Shown here piece after piece: positions 26,120-38,588 of a stretch of 64,000 nt of DNA; position 1 is the stretch's first letter; each line of letters opens with the position of its first letter. The translations under genes and the position numbers were made by a program. The notes beneath the pieces are model-generated. The model ran no database searches and was not told where the DNA came from. It saw nothing but the letters and a program-made list of their open reading frames with translations. The stretch is from Apostichopus japonicus (lineage: Eukaryota; Echinodermata; Holothuroidea; Aspidochirotida; Stichopodidae), in contig NC_092579.1 of the NCBI RefSeq assembly GCF_037975245.1, positions 26,771,666-26,835,665 of the forward strand. The letters run 5' to 3'.

Positions 26120-26418
26120 TCAAGAGCATGACATATGCAGAAAATAAATCAATAAAATGAGCCATACTGTGAGTGTGTGGTCACTGTGGTGGGGGAGGGG
26201 GCAACAGGTGTGGGAGGATTGGTGTGTGAAATTGGCTGTCTAAGGGACCTAGTTTGCTGTGAAAGGGTAGAGGTGAGGCAACCATTTTCTATGAGGGAAG
26301 CACTGATACTGTTTCTGTCAGTGACCTAGGTCAGTGGTTTTGTATTATGTACTATATATTTCAACTACTGTTGATAATTATATAGTGGTAAACAAGATGC
26401 TTTATAGGAACACTGTAT

Positions 26419-26563
26419 ATTGGGAGCACCACATTTAGTGGGAGCACCCTATAGTGACTGAGAGCACCATATAGTGGGAGCACCACATATAGTGGGAGCA
26501 CCACATATAGTGGGAGCACCACATACAGTGGGAGCACCATATATAGTGGAAGCACCGCATAGT
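26419..26563. repeat. 18-bp minisatellite, about 7 imperfect copies
   Basis: The unit gtgggagcaccacatata recurs in tandem, with the central copies nearly identical and the outer ones degraded. Since 18 is a multiple of three, both strands stay open and give a six-residue periodic peptide. I take that as a by-product of the repeat, not as a gene. Confidence 0.85.
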
Positions 26564-28892
26564 GAGACCCTGGGTTGAACCCAGTGGGTTCCCTTGAAGG
26601 TACTAACGACTAACCCATTGACACGTTGGTATATAGACAGCTGACTTATACGCAGCATTCAGCTTGAAGAGGCACACTTCCTGTAACACTCAAGTTACGG
26701 GGACACAGGACATCGACTGAAGTACTTCTATAAAGGTAATAGGTATGATGTCAATAACAAGCAACAGTTTCGAGTACTTTGAAGTGAATTCTGTTAATTA
26801 ATGAACCATAATTTTTAATGATATGGTGATTGCATCAACCTGAAAGTGAGCAAAACCTTAATTTGCCAATGATACAATGTAGTTGAACAGATTGAGTTCA
26901 GTGCATGGCCATTTCCTGTTCCGATAACTTTCTTTTTCTGGGTAAAACGCTTACACGCAACTTTCATCCACAATTGTTCTATGCAGTATTAATTAGTCTC
27001 TTTTTTTGTTAAACTTTAAACCATCAGGAATTGACACCATCGGGAATTTGAATCAAGTTCAAATAGTGTTTCTCACAAGAATGTCCTTAAATTTTCAACA
27101 ATGAGAGAGAGGCTGCTACAAAACCACATTCTTTTCATTGTGTGAATTGATCACATATTAAGAACGTAAAAGGACCTCATTTTCCACCATCCACAGAAAA
27201 GAAGGGAACCTTTAGAAAACCTTTAAAAAAAACAAGGTCCATTGCTTGAGCTTATTGGAAATAAAAAACAGCATTTCTCCCGCCCCCCCCTGAATCATCT
27301 CAATCTGAGCTCACACATCCATTATTTTCACCATCAGCTGATCCGTTAACTTTTGCCTCATTTTAAAACTGGCAGCAATGACAAACACAATGGATTATAA
27401 AAGAGAAGAACAAATAACCCTCCACAAAGACATCCAGTCATTTTCCTAAACTTAAGGGTACCTTTTTAAAGGAATTTGTATTTTAAATAATCCAATAAAG
27501 TTTATTGAAAAAATCCAACTGAATTCATCCACCAACTGACTTCACATGAACCCATTATGCTTGAACCAATATCAATGTACTGAGAATATGCATGAATCGA
27601 TAGCATACTGGCACATTACATCTTCTTTTCTTTCTCGATATTTACTCTTCAAGAACAATCTAAACAAGAAGGGGACCAATTATTGAATACAGCAGTCATT
27701 GATTGCCAGAAATACAGTGAAAAGTCAATCATATCCAAATATAAGACGCTCAGCCTAGCGGAGAAGAGGATGTTTGATCTGAGAAGTATGAGAGGAAGAG
27801 TCAACAGCTGACCTCCGACAGTCAGACTGAAGAGGTTAGTGACTGAGAGAGAAGCCGAAGGACCAAACAAGACTCAAGATGACAAAGACTACTATATTTT
27901 AAGTAAAGGTTAACAAACGACTATTCAGTTCACCACAATTTATCGCTGCAAAAATTCCATCAAATAAAAAATTAAGCCCTTATTTCCTTCTCTACGACTG
28001 CAGGGTATTGGCTGTTCTGCAGCAGGTCTCACTAAAAGACTATGGGGGGGGGGGGAGGGGGGGTCTTTTTTAGCTGTAATATTTTCATGAAATTAATAAG
28101 TCCCTGTAAAAACTGTACAATGAAGAAATTGCAGAGCTCTGCTACATGGCAGCCTTGTCAAAATTTATGAGGACTATTAAAAAAAATAAGTACCGTGATC
28201 TTCCACAAGAACTATATACTCACTAAAAAGGAGGATAAGTTAACATGATAATGAACCCCCCTCCCCACCCCTCAAGCCCCTCCCTTCTGTCCTTTCTTTG
28301 TTCACTGACATATGTACTATATACTTTCTATGCCGGTAACTGTCAGAAACTATGGGTACTTCCGTCCCTTAATTATGGTAACTAAAAAAAAAAGCTTTCC
28401 CATAATCCATTTCTACAAAAAAAAGATTTCTCATCAATATGAAGCAAAGGTTCTACCATTAGAGCACATGGTGTAAACAATTGAAAAAGAAGAAATATAT
28501 TTAAATCTTCAGTTAACGTTATTAGCTGAGACTTAATATACCACACATTAAAAAATCACTAAGTTTGATATTAAATGGCAAGCAAAACTTCAATACAGAC
28601 TCAGAAATAATTTAAGTTAAGAAGGAAAATAAACAATTCAAATCCTTACCACCAGCCTTAGCTTCTGAATTAGGAGTAAAATCTACCTTTACATTAAATA
28701 ACGTTTATCTTTTCATCTTCCTCTCCACTTTATACGTTCGTTCCACCAAACACACCTTATCCTACATATCTAACAACAAACAGTAGTTTCCCCCTTTAGA
28801 CAAATATGCTTTCCTCCCCTGCAGAAGGGAGGCACTTTCTCTCTATGGCAGCGGTGAGCTACCGTTTTTCTACGTGGCGGAAACTAAAAGTA
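26564..28892. other. Non-coding stretch, no gene recognised
   Basis: AT-rich sequence with homopolymer G and C runs (about 28045-28066 and 28254-28280). No exon, RNA gene or transposon end was recognised. Confidence 0.55.
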
Positions 28893-28925
28893 ACCTTCAG
28901 ACTATGGAACGCCAAAAGGACCACA

Positions 28926-29178
28926 GTGACATGTACCACTACTAATTTGACATGTACTACTACTAATTCGAAGTGTACTACTACTAATTTGAAGTGTAAT
29001 ACATGTAAAATGTCGCGTACTACTACTAATTCGAAGTGTACTACATCAAAAATGTCGCATACTACTACTAATTCGAAGTGTAATAATACTAATTTGAAGT
29101 GTACTACATCTAAAATGTCGCGCACTACTACTAATTCGAAGTGTACTACATCTAAAAAGTCACGTACTACTACTGAAT
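28926..29178 (+). repeat. 21-bp minisatellite in the left foldback arm
   Basis: About twelve tandem units of the type tactactaattcgaagtgtac occur, alternating with variants containing aaaatgtcgcg. The period is a multiple of three, so the frame stays open and encodes a TTTNSKC-type heptapeptide repeat inside a 194-codon frame (28806-29390). The same array occurs inverted at about 30657-30902. Whether it is translated is unknown; no signal peptide or splice context supports a gene. Confidence 0.88.
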
Positions 29179-29456
29179 TGGAGAGATGGCGCTATTCACA
29201 ATCTTTCCGATACCATGTCATCGAGTTGCGAATCTGCATTAAAATAATGCTGAAGAAAACATTCTTCAATACTCTGTTGATTCAAATGTCTATTTTACAG
29301 TTTATACCTTTAAGGTCTGTGGCAAATATAGAAAATAGCATAAAGTTAGGCACAGCTGGGGAATCAAAAGCATTCTTGACATTTCAATGACGGGGAAATT
29401 GCTGCTTGTGAATAATAGTGTGTATAACAATTTTAAGAGTTAAAAACTGGTGTATT

Positions 29457-29458
<2 letters not shown>

Positions 29459-29496
<38 letters not shown>
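29459..29496. repeat. TA dinucleotide microsatellite
   Basis: An uninterrupted run of 19 AT units lies just inside the left foldback arm, in the loop. Confidence 0.95.
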
Positions 29497-29499
<3 letters not shown>

Positions 29500-30222
29500 A
29501 AAACCTCGATGGACATGTCAAAAAAATAGAAAACGGCGCCCAAACGCAAAATGATGCTTTACATTCAGAAAAGACCGGTGAGGTGCTACTGTTAATGAGC
29601 TAAAGTTAGGCTTCCTAGACTTTTTCTATATGCTAGACCAGGCTGCGGCTAGGATATAGTGTCTAATTTAAATGATATTCCAAAACTGCTACTTGTTTAA
29701 ATTATATACAGGTCTAGTACCGTATGCATTTTAGGTGTTCTACAAATGGCCTGAATATAGGCCTACTAAAGTACTAGGTCATGGATTAATTCCGAGCATA
29801 ACTTAAGAGCCCAAATATACGTTACCGTTTAAATTTAGATTTTGGCACAGTAATGTGTGTATATGCAGAGCTTAGTATGCGTAGGATTAGGAGTATATAT
29901 GTCCGTGTCAGTCTTCCTGAATGTTCCCCTTCTCCTTGCCTTCATTACTAATACTATAATCACCATTGTCTGTGACCATTGGGCATCACAAAAAATAAAA
30001 TCCAGTGGTGGCAAAGCAACAAGTTTTCGAAGCCCCAGCAGGTGGAACAATCGATCCCCAAGAATGTGCTTAATGTAGCTTCAGTTTTTAACTCTTAAAA
30101 TTGTTATACACATTATTATTCACAAGCAGCAATTTACCCGTCATTGAAATGTCAAGAATGCTTTTGATTCCCCAGCTGTGCCAAACTAGTATATGCTATT
30201 TTCTATATTGGCCACAGACCTT

Positions 30223-30510
30223 ATTATTATTATTATTATTATTATTATACAAAATTTCTGTAGCGCCTTATCCAATCAGAAATTGCTCTAAGGCGCTTTA
30301 CAGTAAAATACAAACAATCATGATATACAAATATATAAATCGATAATGTAAGGTATAAAAAGGGTAGAAAATTTGTTAAATACCATCTGACAATAAACTG
30401 TATAAAAACTGCAAATGTAAAAGCGAAAATGATACAAATTCTTAAAATTTAAAATATATATAAATGTGAAAATTTTTTAATTTTAAAAGCGCTATAAACG
30501 CAAAATGGAA
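30223..30510 (-). mobile_element. SINE-like/L2-tail insert with target-site duplication
   Basis: The right foldback arm is interrupted by 288 bp flanked on both sides by acctt (30218-30222 and 30511-30515). The left arm preserves the empty site, with acctt once. On the minus strand the insert ends in gtaaagcgccttagagc, then ggataaggcgctac, then an AAT microsatellite. This matches the general form of 3' tails of L2-like LINEs and of the SINEs that borrow them. The first part is AT-rich with no clear pol III boxes, so it may be a 5'-truncated LINE or a SINE. Confidence 0.85.
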
Positions 30511-30937
30511 ACCTTAAAGGTATAAACTGTAAAATAGACATTTGAATCAACAGAGTATTAAAGAATATGTTTTCTTCATCATTATTTTAATGCAGATGCG
30601 CAACTCGATGACATGGTATCGGAAAGATTGTGAATAGCGCCATCTCTCCAATTCAGTAGTAGTACGTGACTTTTTAGATGTAGTACACTTCGAATTAGTA
30701 GTAGTACGCGACATTTTAGATGTAGTACACTTCAAATTAGTATTATTACACTTCGAATTAGTAGTAGTATGCGACATTTTTGATGTAGTACACTTCGAAT
30801 TAGTAGTAGTACGCGACATTTTACATGTATTACACTTCAAATTAGTAGTAGTACACTTCGAATTAGTAGTAGTACATGTCAAATTAGTAGTGGTACATGT
30901 CACTGTGGTCCTTTTGGCGTTCCATATCAGACTGAAC

Positions 30938-31113
30938 TATTAATTGCTATCCTTTGAGAATTCTTATGGAATTCCAATATTATCACCTTAATCAAAATCA
31001 ACCAAACAGCTGTGCTTTGAAAGAGAGGTTACCATAATAATTTCCAGCTACTAAGAATTGCTAAATATTAAAGCCCCAACAGCTCCCTGCTTACACCATC
31101 ATCATGCACTTAC
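30938..31113. other. Short gap between foldback and candidate exon
   Basis: No feature seen; possibly intronic to the minus-strand exon that ends at 31114. Confidence 0.4.
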
Positions 31114-31419
31114 CTTTATCACAGCCACCGCTACATTTAATCGCTTTTATTTCCTCAAGGTATTTCTCCAACAATGTTTTCTCTGCTTCCTGGCTTGTCA
31201 TTTTGTCCTCATTTTTCACAAGAGCAAACACTCTTGACAATTTCTTGATATTTTCATTCAATGAAATCCTATCAAATTGTCTTTGATCTCCACAAAAATT
31301 GTATAAAAAATTATGGTACAAAATATAGCCCAAAAATTTCTTCTCACTTGCACAGAACTGAGCAGCATCTATCAAAGTCTGCAACTGTCCAACACAATTA
31401 ACAAGTTTGAAGATTGATC
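31114..31419 (-). CDS. Candidate internal exon of an unidentified gene
   Basis: On the minus strand, taattttag precedes an open frame of 306 bp that ends at GATAAAG|gtaagtg, a near-consensus donor. Both borders are phase 1, so the exon could be skipped or duplicated without a frame change. The peptide is mixed helical, with five Cys including KCSGGCDKG at the end and KNEDKMTSQEAEKTLLEKYL before it. Residue composition looks like a real globular protein. No family is recognised. Other exons must lie outside or be too short to see; the candidate at 33242-33307 may belong to the same gene. Confidence 0.55.
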
Positions 31420-33241
31420 CTAAAATTAGAGGGTTTGTTTGGTAATAAACTTTACAGCTCAAACTTATAATAGCACAGCTTGCCTAGTCACCCTTGAGTT
31501 GAAACAGCTCAAATGTTTTCCCCTGTGGTGCTTGCAAAGTTGATATATCCCATAAATTCCTATCTTGAGATATTATGTGTTGCAGGAAAAACAGTTGATA
31601 AAGATGTCCAGAAGGTATTCTGCTCTATTACTAGTAATGATACCCCTGTCTAGTTGTTCCAGTTGGATTATGTCCGCTCTTGCTTTGGAATACTGCTAAG
31701 CCAACCTTACTACTGTGTAACTCCTTGTGGACATGCCACTTCACTGGCAGATCGGTGTGTGCAGCTATGTGTCTCTGTGTAGTTGAGTACAATAAGCCAA
31801 GATTAACCTAATACATATTCATGTCACAACAACCAATCAGAGGATACTTCAGTGTGAGTGGGTGGGACAAAGCTGTATAATTGTCATGCATGATACATAT
31901 GGATGAGTCAGTAGAGGAAAGCTTTGACCAATAGCAATTGACAATCGGGGATTTGTGCCAAGTGAGGTGCAATGGTGTGCAGTGGAGTGAGTCATGTCTC
32001 TCCCCCATAGGTAAAAGAAGGGTTGATTGAGAGGTTGGGTAAGCTTCTTCACCTTGAGTTGAATGACCAGAGTAGGAAAGCTCAACTGAAATCCTTTGTA
32101 GTGAGTTACTAGACCAATTACCTGCCACCTTAACAGTTTATTGAAAACAAGACAATAGTTGGGGCAACAGAGGATTAACAGGAAATGAGGAGTCAGCATA
32201 GCAAATCTATTGAAACTTCCTAACTGAAAAGAGGAGAAAGTTGGAGAGGAATCTGTGATGCACAGCAGATTAAGTAGAGAGAGTGGTCTGTAGGTGTGGT
32301 GGGCTTATGAAATAAAGCTAATGCTACATACATGACATCCTGCGATTGTGATTCATTTATTGATATTTATCTGATAAATCTTCAGCTATATATATCTATA
32401 TATAAAGAGCAAGTGGGTTCGATTTATTGATTGATTCATTGATTGATTGATTGATTAATAAGGTATTCTACTTCATGACATTCTTGAAATCTTCAATGTG
32501 CTCATCTATATAGGGGGAAATAATTAGCAAGTTTTGAAGAGGTCCGTTAATATGACTCTCTCATGAAGAAGCTGTTCCATTCAAAGACATTTTACATTGG
32601 CTAGATAAAGGTGGGAAGCCAGTGACTCAATCGAAAATGGTTAAGTCTTAATATTGCTGGTCAAGTTGAAATGACCAAACTGAAAAATAAGGCCACATAG
32701 TTAGATTATCAGTACATAAGGAATTGTACCCCTCCTGCCCTTCCTCCCTACTGCGCTCCCCCCTCCCCCCCCCAGAAACCAGATTGTAACACAGTTAGTA
32801 CATTGCATTAGAGTAATTTACTAGCAATGAGCTATTGTTTTCTTGGAAAAAGAATCTAAGCTTTTGGATCCAAAAAACAAAAATCACTCAAAAGAAACCA
32901 GATGAATTTCCAAATAGTTAAGTGTAAACGATTAACACTGTTTGTATGTGAAATGTGGACTCACTTATACCTACACCTATAAATTACAGCCAATTAGGGC
33001 CAAAAACACAGTAATGTCATCACCATAAATGTACTTTAAACCTGCCACTCAGTTCACCAGCATCGCTTTGCAGAAAATGTGGAGAACTTTGATGAATCTG
33101 TAATATTTTAATCTTGTATGTTTCAGAATATGATGGCATCTCTCTATTAAAAAAAGAGATTTGCTCACTGCTTTGATTTACACATAAAGTGCACTGTGGC
33201 ATTACCCTCTAAGGGTATAATTTGTCCTCTTTTGCACCTAC
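31420..33241. other. Probable intron or intergenic DNA
   Basis: No strong exon. The segment 33033-33152 on the minus strand is open in two frames between an acceptor-like ttttttaatag and a weak donor (GGCAG|gtttaa), but its phase does not fit the exon at 31114-31419. A GATT-type microsatellite lies at about 32423-32456. Confidence 0.45.
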
Positions 33242-33307
33242 CATGCTTACAGCCTTCAACAGAGCCTTCCACTCAGCTTCCCTTTTTCTTTTCAGCTTGT
33301 AAAAATT
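33242..33307 (-). CDS. Candidate 66-bp exon, basic helix
   Basis: Between an acceptor-like gggttcatag and a donor (ATG|gtaggtg) lie exactly 22 codons encoding a basic amphipathic segment containing KLKRKREAEWKALLKAV. An alternative donor (GCT|gtaagc) lies nine bases earlier. The composition is strongly protein-like, but a 66-bp frame with ordinary splice signals can arise by chance. It may belong to the same minus-strand gene as 31114-31419. Confidence 0.35.
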
Positions 33308-36300
33308 CTATGAACCCCCAAAAAAGTCCACTCACAATCGGCTGAGAAACCGACACGTGAGAATTTCAAGTTCGTGTCAAGATGTTGGCCGGGTGTAAAA
33401 TTCTGAAACCCAAATTCCCTTTTCAGCTGAATCTGATCCCAAGGACACCCATACATTAAATTAGGTATGTGCAGTGTCTACAGAATAGTGGAAAGACATC
33501 ATTTCAATCTAAGACACGTACCAAAAAGGGAAAAAAAACTGTCAATTAATGACGTTTTCTGGTGAATTCAAAATATCAACTTTGATCAAAGTTGGGTGCT
33601 GAGGTTCGTTGACATTTAATAGAGCTGCCTTAGTTCCTTTGGAAGATATTTCAGAATTTAGATGTAGATTCAAGTATCAATTTTTATCAACTTTGATCAC
33701 CACTGGGTGAGGTTCATTGACATATAACAGAGTTGCCTTACTTCTCCCTTGCTAGATAATTTCAAATTTTGTTCAATATTTTGTGAATAAGTATAAATAT
33801 GCAGAGAGGTGAGAAGTGAAGGGACCCTTGTGCTATCCTGAGTGTAGCCTCATATCCAACATTAGTTATCTAATTTTATACTTATCAATTATTTATTAGT
33901 TGTATTCACACTCAAATATTGCTTTTTGTATTGATCTTGACAAATATTTCCATACTGCACAGATACTTAAAATCAAATGAGAAATCAGTTCAGAGTCTTT
34001 ATTATCGTGAAATTTTCTTGACATCTGTAACATGTTGACAGAAATGGCAAAAAAAAATTGAAAAATATCTGGAAATTGCTTCATGCATGTGATTGATAGC
34101 ATTATTATAATAAAGGTAAGAGGGCCTGTGTTTCAATCCATGCAACAGTATATCCTTCAAAGGTGGACTTTAAACAAAATCAGAGGAGGGTCACACCACA
34201 AATATACAGAAGGACAGACAACTTAATTGGAAAATTAATTGACAATTAATTGATAATAGAATTAAATTAGACAACACAAAGACTTATACTGAGATGAAAG
34301 GAAACAAGAAATGATATTCTAAGAAGATATGAAAGGGCTGAGGAGATTACAGAGAGATTAAACAATGGGAGTAACTTAGAGGAGTAAAATGAGGGTAAGG
34401 ATGAAAATGGGGGTGGGGGGGGGGGAAGATTAGGGATAAAATGAAATGTAAGGGTAGGATGAACATGATGTGTGATGAAGAAAGGAGGGTATGAAGGAGG
34501 CTGGGAGAAAAAGGAGCGGGTGGGGTGGTTTAGTCATTTGATCCTTTCTTGGATGACAAAGCCATCAGGTTGAATGGTGCATCAATAAAGGCATTACATC
34601 TATGTACAGTTGTTTCCTACTGAGGCAACCTTTACATCAGGGGGGGTGAAGGGGGGGAAGAGCCCAAGAAATAGGGCACAGAAGGTAAATTGCCATATGG
34701 GAGTGTTTATTCTTCCTTAGGAAGGGGAATGTCCTTTAATATCTTTTGGTTTTGTCTTGGTCTGTTGGGATTTGTGGGGGGGTCCCTCCATTTTCTCTCT
34801 CTTGCTTAAAACTTCCCCCAATTAAGGCATAATGCTCAGGGAAAACATGCACATATTTTGGAAATTATCAACGTTAACTTGAGTTTTGGTCAAAATTCTC
34901 TAAAGTTCCAGCTATATATACCAAAGCTGCACTTCTTTGACAAGGAGCTGAAATAATTTCTTTTAACACTTCTTACTGAGAAATAATTTCTACAATTCAT
35001 AATTAAATGCTGAAATCATAACGTAGCACACGCAGTAATATTTACTCCACACCTGTTCTCTTTACACCCACTGGTCAAGATTCAGTCCAAAGTTAATTCA
35101 TGTCCTGACAATAAAAAAGTTTCAGAGTAAAGTGAGACATTACCTGCACAGTCATTTGAGGACAGCTTATATATATAACCTGCCTGCTTGTAATTGTTTC
35201 ATAAGTTAAATGAGTTTAATATCGAACCCTTGAACTCCGCTCGGACAAACCCTTTAAACTCCCTGCTTTTATCTTAGAACCATGGAGGCCTTTCCTACAT
35301 GGTATTTAACACAGCTGTTTGCATTAACCATCTGAATCTCCATAAATCCTCCTAGTATTCAAGCTGTTTTCCTCAGAGCCAGCAGGTGATAATGACCACA
35401 GCAATTTTCTTTCCCATTTATTTGTCTTACGCCAACACAATTCATTTGCTTCAAAGAGCAGACAACAAACAGAAGGAAATCAGCAACATCATGTTAGTTC
35501 TTTGATTCACATTGGAGTGATCTATCACAATTGGGTTCTAAACAAGACTCCGCTCTGAGCAGGAAGGTTTGGTTTCTAGCCTAGTGCTCTACTCAAAGGA
35601 TGCCGAACAGTCTACAGAAACCAACACGATAGGCAAAACTTTGTCATTAAGGACGTCTTTTGAGTGGGTATAGTAACGTTGCATTTAACATGATTCTCAT
35701 AAAGCCAGATAAACATTCACTTAAGTATGAGCCCCAAAAGTTAGCACACTAAACATTGCTAGGAGTTTTCTAAGATACTTTGTCCTGTTTAAAGGTATGT
35801 TGGTTCTAATTCTGACATTCAGGGAGGTTGAAATAGACAACTTGATGTACATATCAGATTTTCAGAGAACTACAGTGGCAGTAAGAGGTGCATGTTGAAA
35901 GTTAATCACAGGCAATTTTTGATGACCTTTATTAAACCAAACTAACAAGATATATATGTGCATACGTTATAGCCAAATATAGACCTATATAAGACACAGA
36001 ATGCACAATTTGACATCAACACTTTTGTTTTTCCTGGGGTGGGGGGACATCCTCAGATACCCTACATAGCAGTTGGCTTCAACAACCTTAGTGCCACACC
36101 CCCTCCTTTATAAAATCCTTTATTCAACTTTGACCCTACCATAAAGATTCATGCCACCTACATAACTCAGTGGGAGGGGGGTGGGAGAGATTTGAATTTG
36201 GCAACCTGCCCCACCTTTGAAATCCTGCACACTCTGGACAGAAATAGCATACAAATATATTTTATATTCAAGAGGCCTACAATAACAGACAAATCAAGTT

Positions 36301-37983
36301 AATTTTCCTTTACCACACTTTAAGGGGTGCAAGAGGGGTGGGAGCTGGGGTGGAATGGATATGATGGAGTAAGCTAAACTTCTTGGGGAAATAGAAACTG
36401 CTTTCTACTTGTTCAGTTCTTGTTCAAAAGATGAAAATTTAATGTAAGTTTTTCTGTGATATGTAATGAACTCTTTTAATAAGTGGTTGCAACCACTTCA
36501 AACCAGAAACAGTGCTCAATCAAATTACAGGTATGGAAAGCTGAGGATGGGCAGAAGCAGAGAGTAATGACAAAAAGTAAGAAAGTGACTCCCTTAATAC
36601 AACATCACAACTACTTAAGTAAGCCGACTGATTCAGTGGGGATCATCCATATGTGAGTGGACAAAGTTTAGTTTTCAGATTTATAATATCACCTCATGTA
36701 GACTTAACAGATTTGTTTTCGGACAATGGACATCTGGACAAGGAAGTCACAAGGCAGTCTGTGTCACACGTAATCCATAAACTTTCCTCAGGCCGAGAGG
36801 ATTAAACAATTGAGACGGATTTAAAATGTTATTCTCTCTGGTAGTAACTGCTTATACAGGTGAGCAATGTTATGAGTTGCGTAGGGGGAAAAAAATCTGT
36901 CCGCAAATAGGTAAAAGTCTTTACTCGACGAATGCTTCAGTGGCTTGAGAAGAACCCTTTAAGCTACTGGCGCTCTAACAAGTTGAAACTGTTTTGAAAG
37001 TAAATACAAAGGTTTCTTTTCTTAGGCCCATTGCTATGGCATTTTACTTTAATGATGGCTCATGGATGTTTTTCTTAAATTCTTGACTGATGACTGCCAA
37101 CTTGTCAATCAAACATCAAGTAGATTATCAAACTGATTATCAAATGAATCGTACATCCCGACCAAAGCATCAAAGTTCAGCATATATAGGCTACCTCATT
37201 GTCACATCTTAATGCTAAGTAATACTGAGTGAATACAATTATTCATGTATCTCATATAAATATTCATATGTGATATGGATAAATGAATATGCAACGACTA
37301 TATAGTTTATACATGCCTAGACATGTATGTCAGCTTGCTTTAGGAATCTGTTGAACAAAGGTTATACACTGTGAATACAGCAGCCTGGTGTTGAGGGGGG
37401 GGGGGGGGGTAAATGTTTACGTGCTCTTTGCCTGAGATATCCTCAGCCAAGTAATGGTAACTATTCATTAAGGGGTCACTCGCACACTCTTTGCAATTTT
37501 TTTACCCTTTTTTGCAAAATAATAGTTGGATGGAGGTTGGGAGGGACATGTTTTATCTGCATGTGGGTGTGTGTGTGCCAAACATTCCTCCCTACAATTA
37601 CCACACCTCGGTCATGTATACTCAAATATAAGGATTCACCTAATGTGACACACACACACACTACAAGTACAACCCCAGTTGGCTGAAAATCATACAGGTC
37701 TGGTGAGTCCATTACAAGTCATTTGAACCTTTGATAAGTTAAAACTCTCAATTAACTGTCAATCACAAGCTACACACAACCAATTTTTTTATCCTTACAA
37801 TTCCGCTGTGAAACAATTTTGACACGAACACTTCAAAAACTGCTCAGTCTTGTCAAAACTCTGTCTCTATAAATTCCCTCTCCTCATCTCAACTCATCAA
37901 AATAATATAGTCTCCACTTCACAGGGGCTCTGCATGCATTGGGATTTGAAATTAATACTGAATATTATGACTGCAATATATCA
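33308..37983. other. Non-coding stretch, no gene recognised
   Basis: AT-rich with G-rich low-complexity runs (about 34412-34425, 36175-36190, 37395-37411) and a short CA run at about 37649-37660. A minus-strand frame after an acceptor-like catgttacag at 34034 ends near an AATAAA and could be a terminal exon. I rate that as unlikely. Confidence 0.5.
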
Positions 37984-38056
37984 CATGAAGAAAATATTGA
38001 AGTTTAAAGCAAACTGAATGGTTTCTATAGATTCCTAATATTATAACATCCAATAT
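37984..38056 (+). repeat. Direct duplication flanking an hAT-like element, copy 1
   Basis: catgaagaaaatattgaag through catccaatat (73 bp) recurs at 38444-38520 with a few differences and a longer T run. The two copies bracket the element at about 38057-38443. Confidence 0.85.
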
Positions 38057-38443
38057 AGGGGGGGTAGGAAGCTTCCAAAAGTGGGGGGCACAACATCAGA
38101 AGGGCACTTTCTCATTCCACAACCATCACTTGTTATGCTATAAACCGATACACACCAGCCATATCACTTAAATATATGTATGATGTGTCAGTTTGCTATC
38201 AATACTATTTATTGAGATTGTTTATTGTTAACCGTGCTACAAAAAGATATGGGATGCCATTTTATAAAATAGCATATGTACAGACTAAAAATAAATAATT
38301 AAAATAAAATATTAACAAAGGCTTAAGATATCCAAAAGACAGTTCTTCATCAAAGGGGCACATTTTATTTGCCAGTAGGGCACATTTCCTATTTGGTAAA
38401 AAATTGGGGGGGGGTCACGTGCCCCCAGGGCTCCTACCCGCTG
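38057..38443 (+). mobile_element. Non-autonomous hAT-like element, copy 1
   Basis: It begins gggggtaggaagc and ends ggctcctacccgctg, giving short imperfect terminal inverted repeats. Internally it shares tataaaccgatacacacc, aacaaaggcttaagatatcc and gggcacattt with the element at 51054-51395, in opposite orientation. No coding frame. No 8-bp duplication is obvious at this copy. Instead the insert lies between two copies of a 75-bp direct repeat. Confidence 0.78.
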
Positions 38444-38520
38444 CATGAAGAACATATTGAAGTTTTAAGCAAACTGAATGGGTTTTTTTTATAGACTCCT
38501 AATATTATTACATCCAATAT
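38444..38520 (+). repeat. Direct duplication flanking an hAT-like element, copy 2
   Basis: Second copy of the segment described at 37984-38056, starting catgaagaacatattgaag. Confidence 0.85.
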
Positions 38521-38588
38521 TTAACATACTCCGATTGTTAATTGCAAAATAGCAGACAGTAAACATTCCCGCCAAAGTACTACAACAT

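Larger units (their letters stand above)
28893..30937. mobile_element. Large foldback (inverted repeat) unit
   Basis: The left arm (28893-29449) returns in reverse complement at 30082-30937. Both arms start, at the outside, with the tggaacgccaaaaggaccac segment, run through a 21-bp minisatellite and a unique segment, and end inside at ttaagagttaaaaactg. Identity is very high by eye. The right arm is longer because of a later 288-bp insert. The spacer (29450-30081) carries a TA microsatellite. The shape fits a foldback-type transposon or an inverted duplication. No transposase and no clear flanking duplication were seen. Confidence 0.85.

Noticed and set aside
26361-26658. Minus-strand frames with periodic LPLYVV or CGAPTI peptides
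   Set aside because: They are translations of the 18-bp minisatellite in two frames.
33033-33152. Additional minus-strand exon between the two candidate exons
   Set aside because: Two frames look equally plausible, the donor is weak and the phase does not fit the neighbouring exon.
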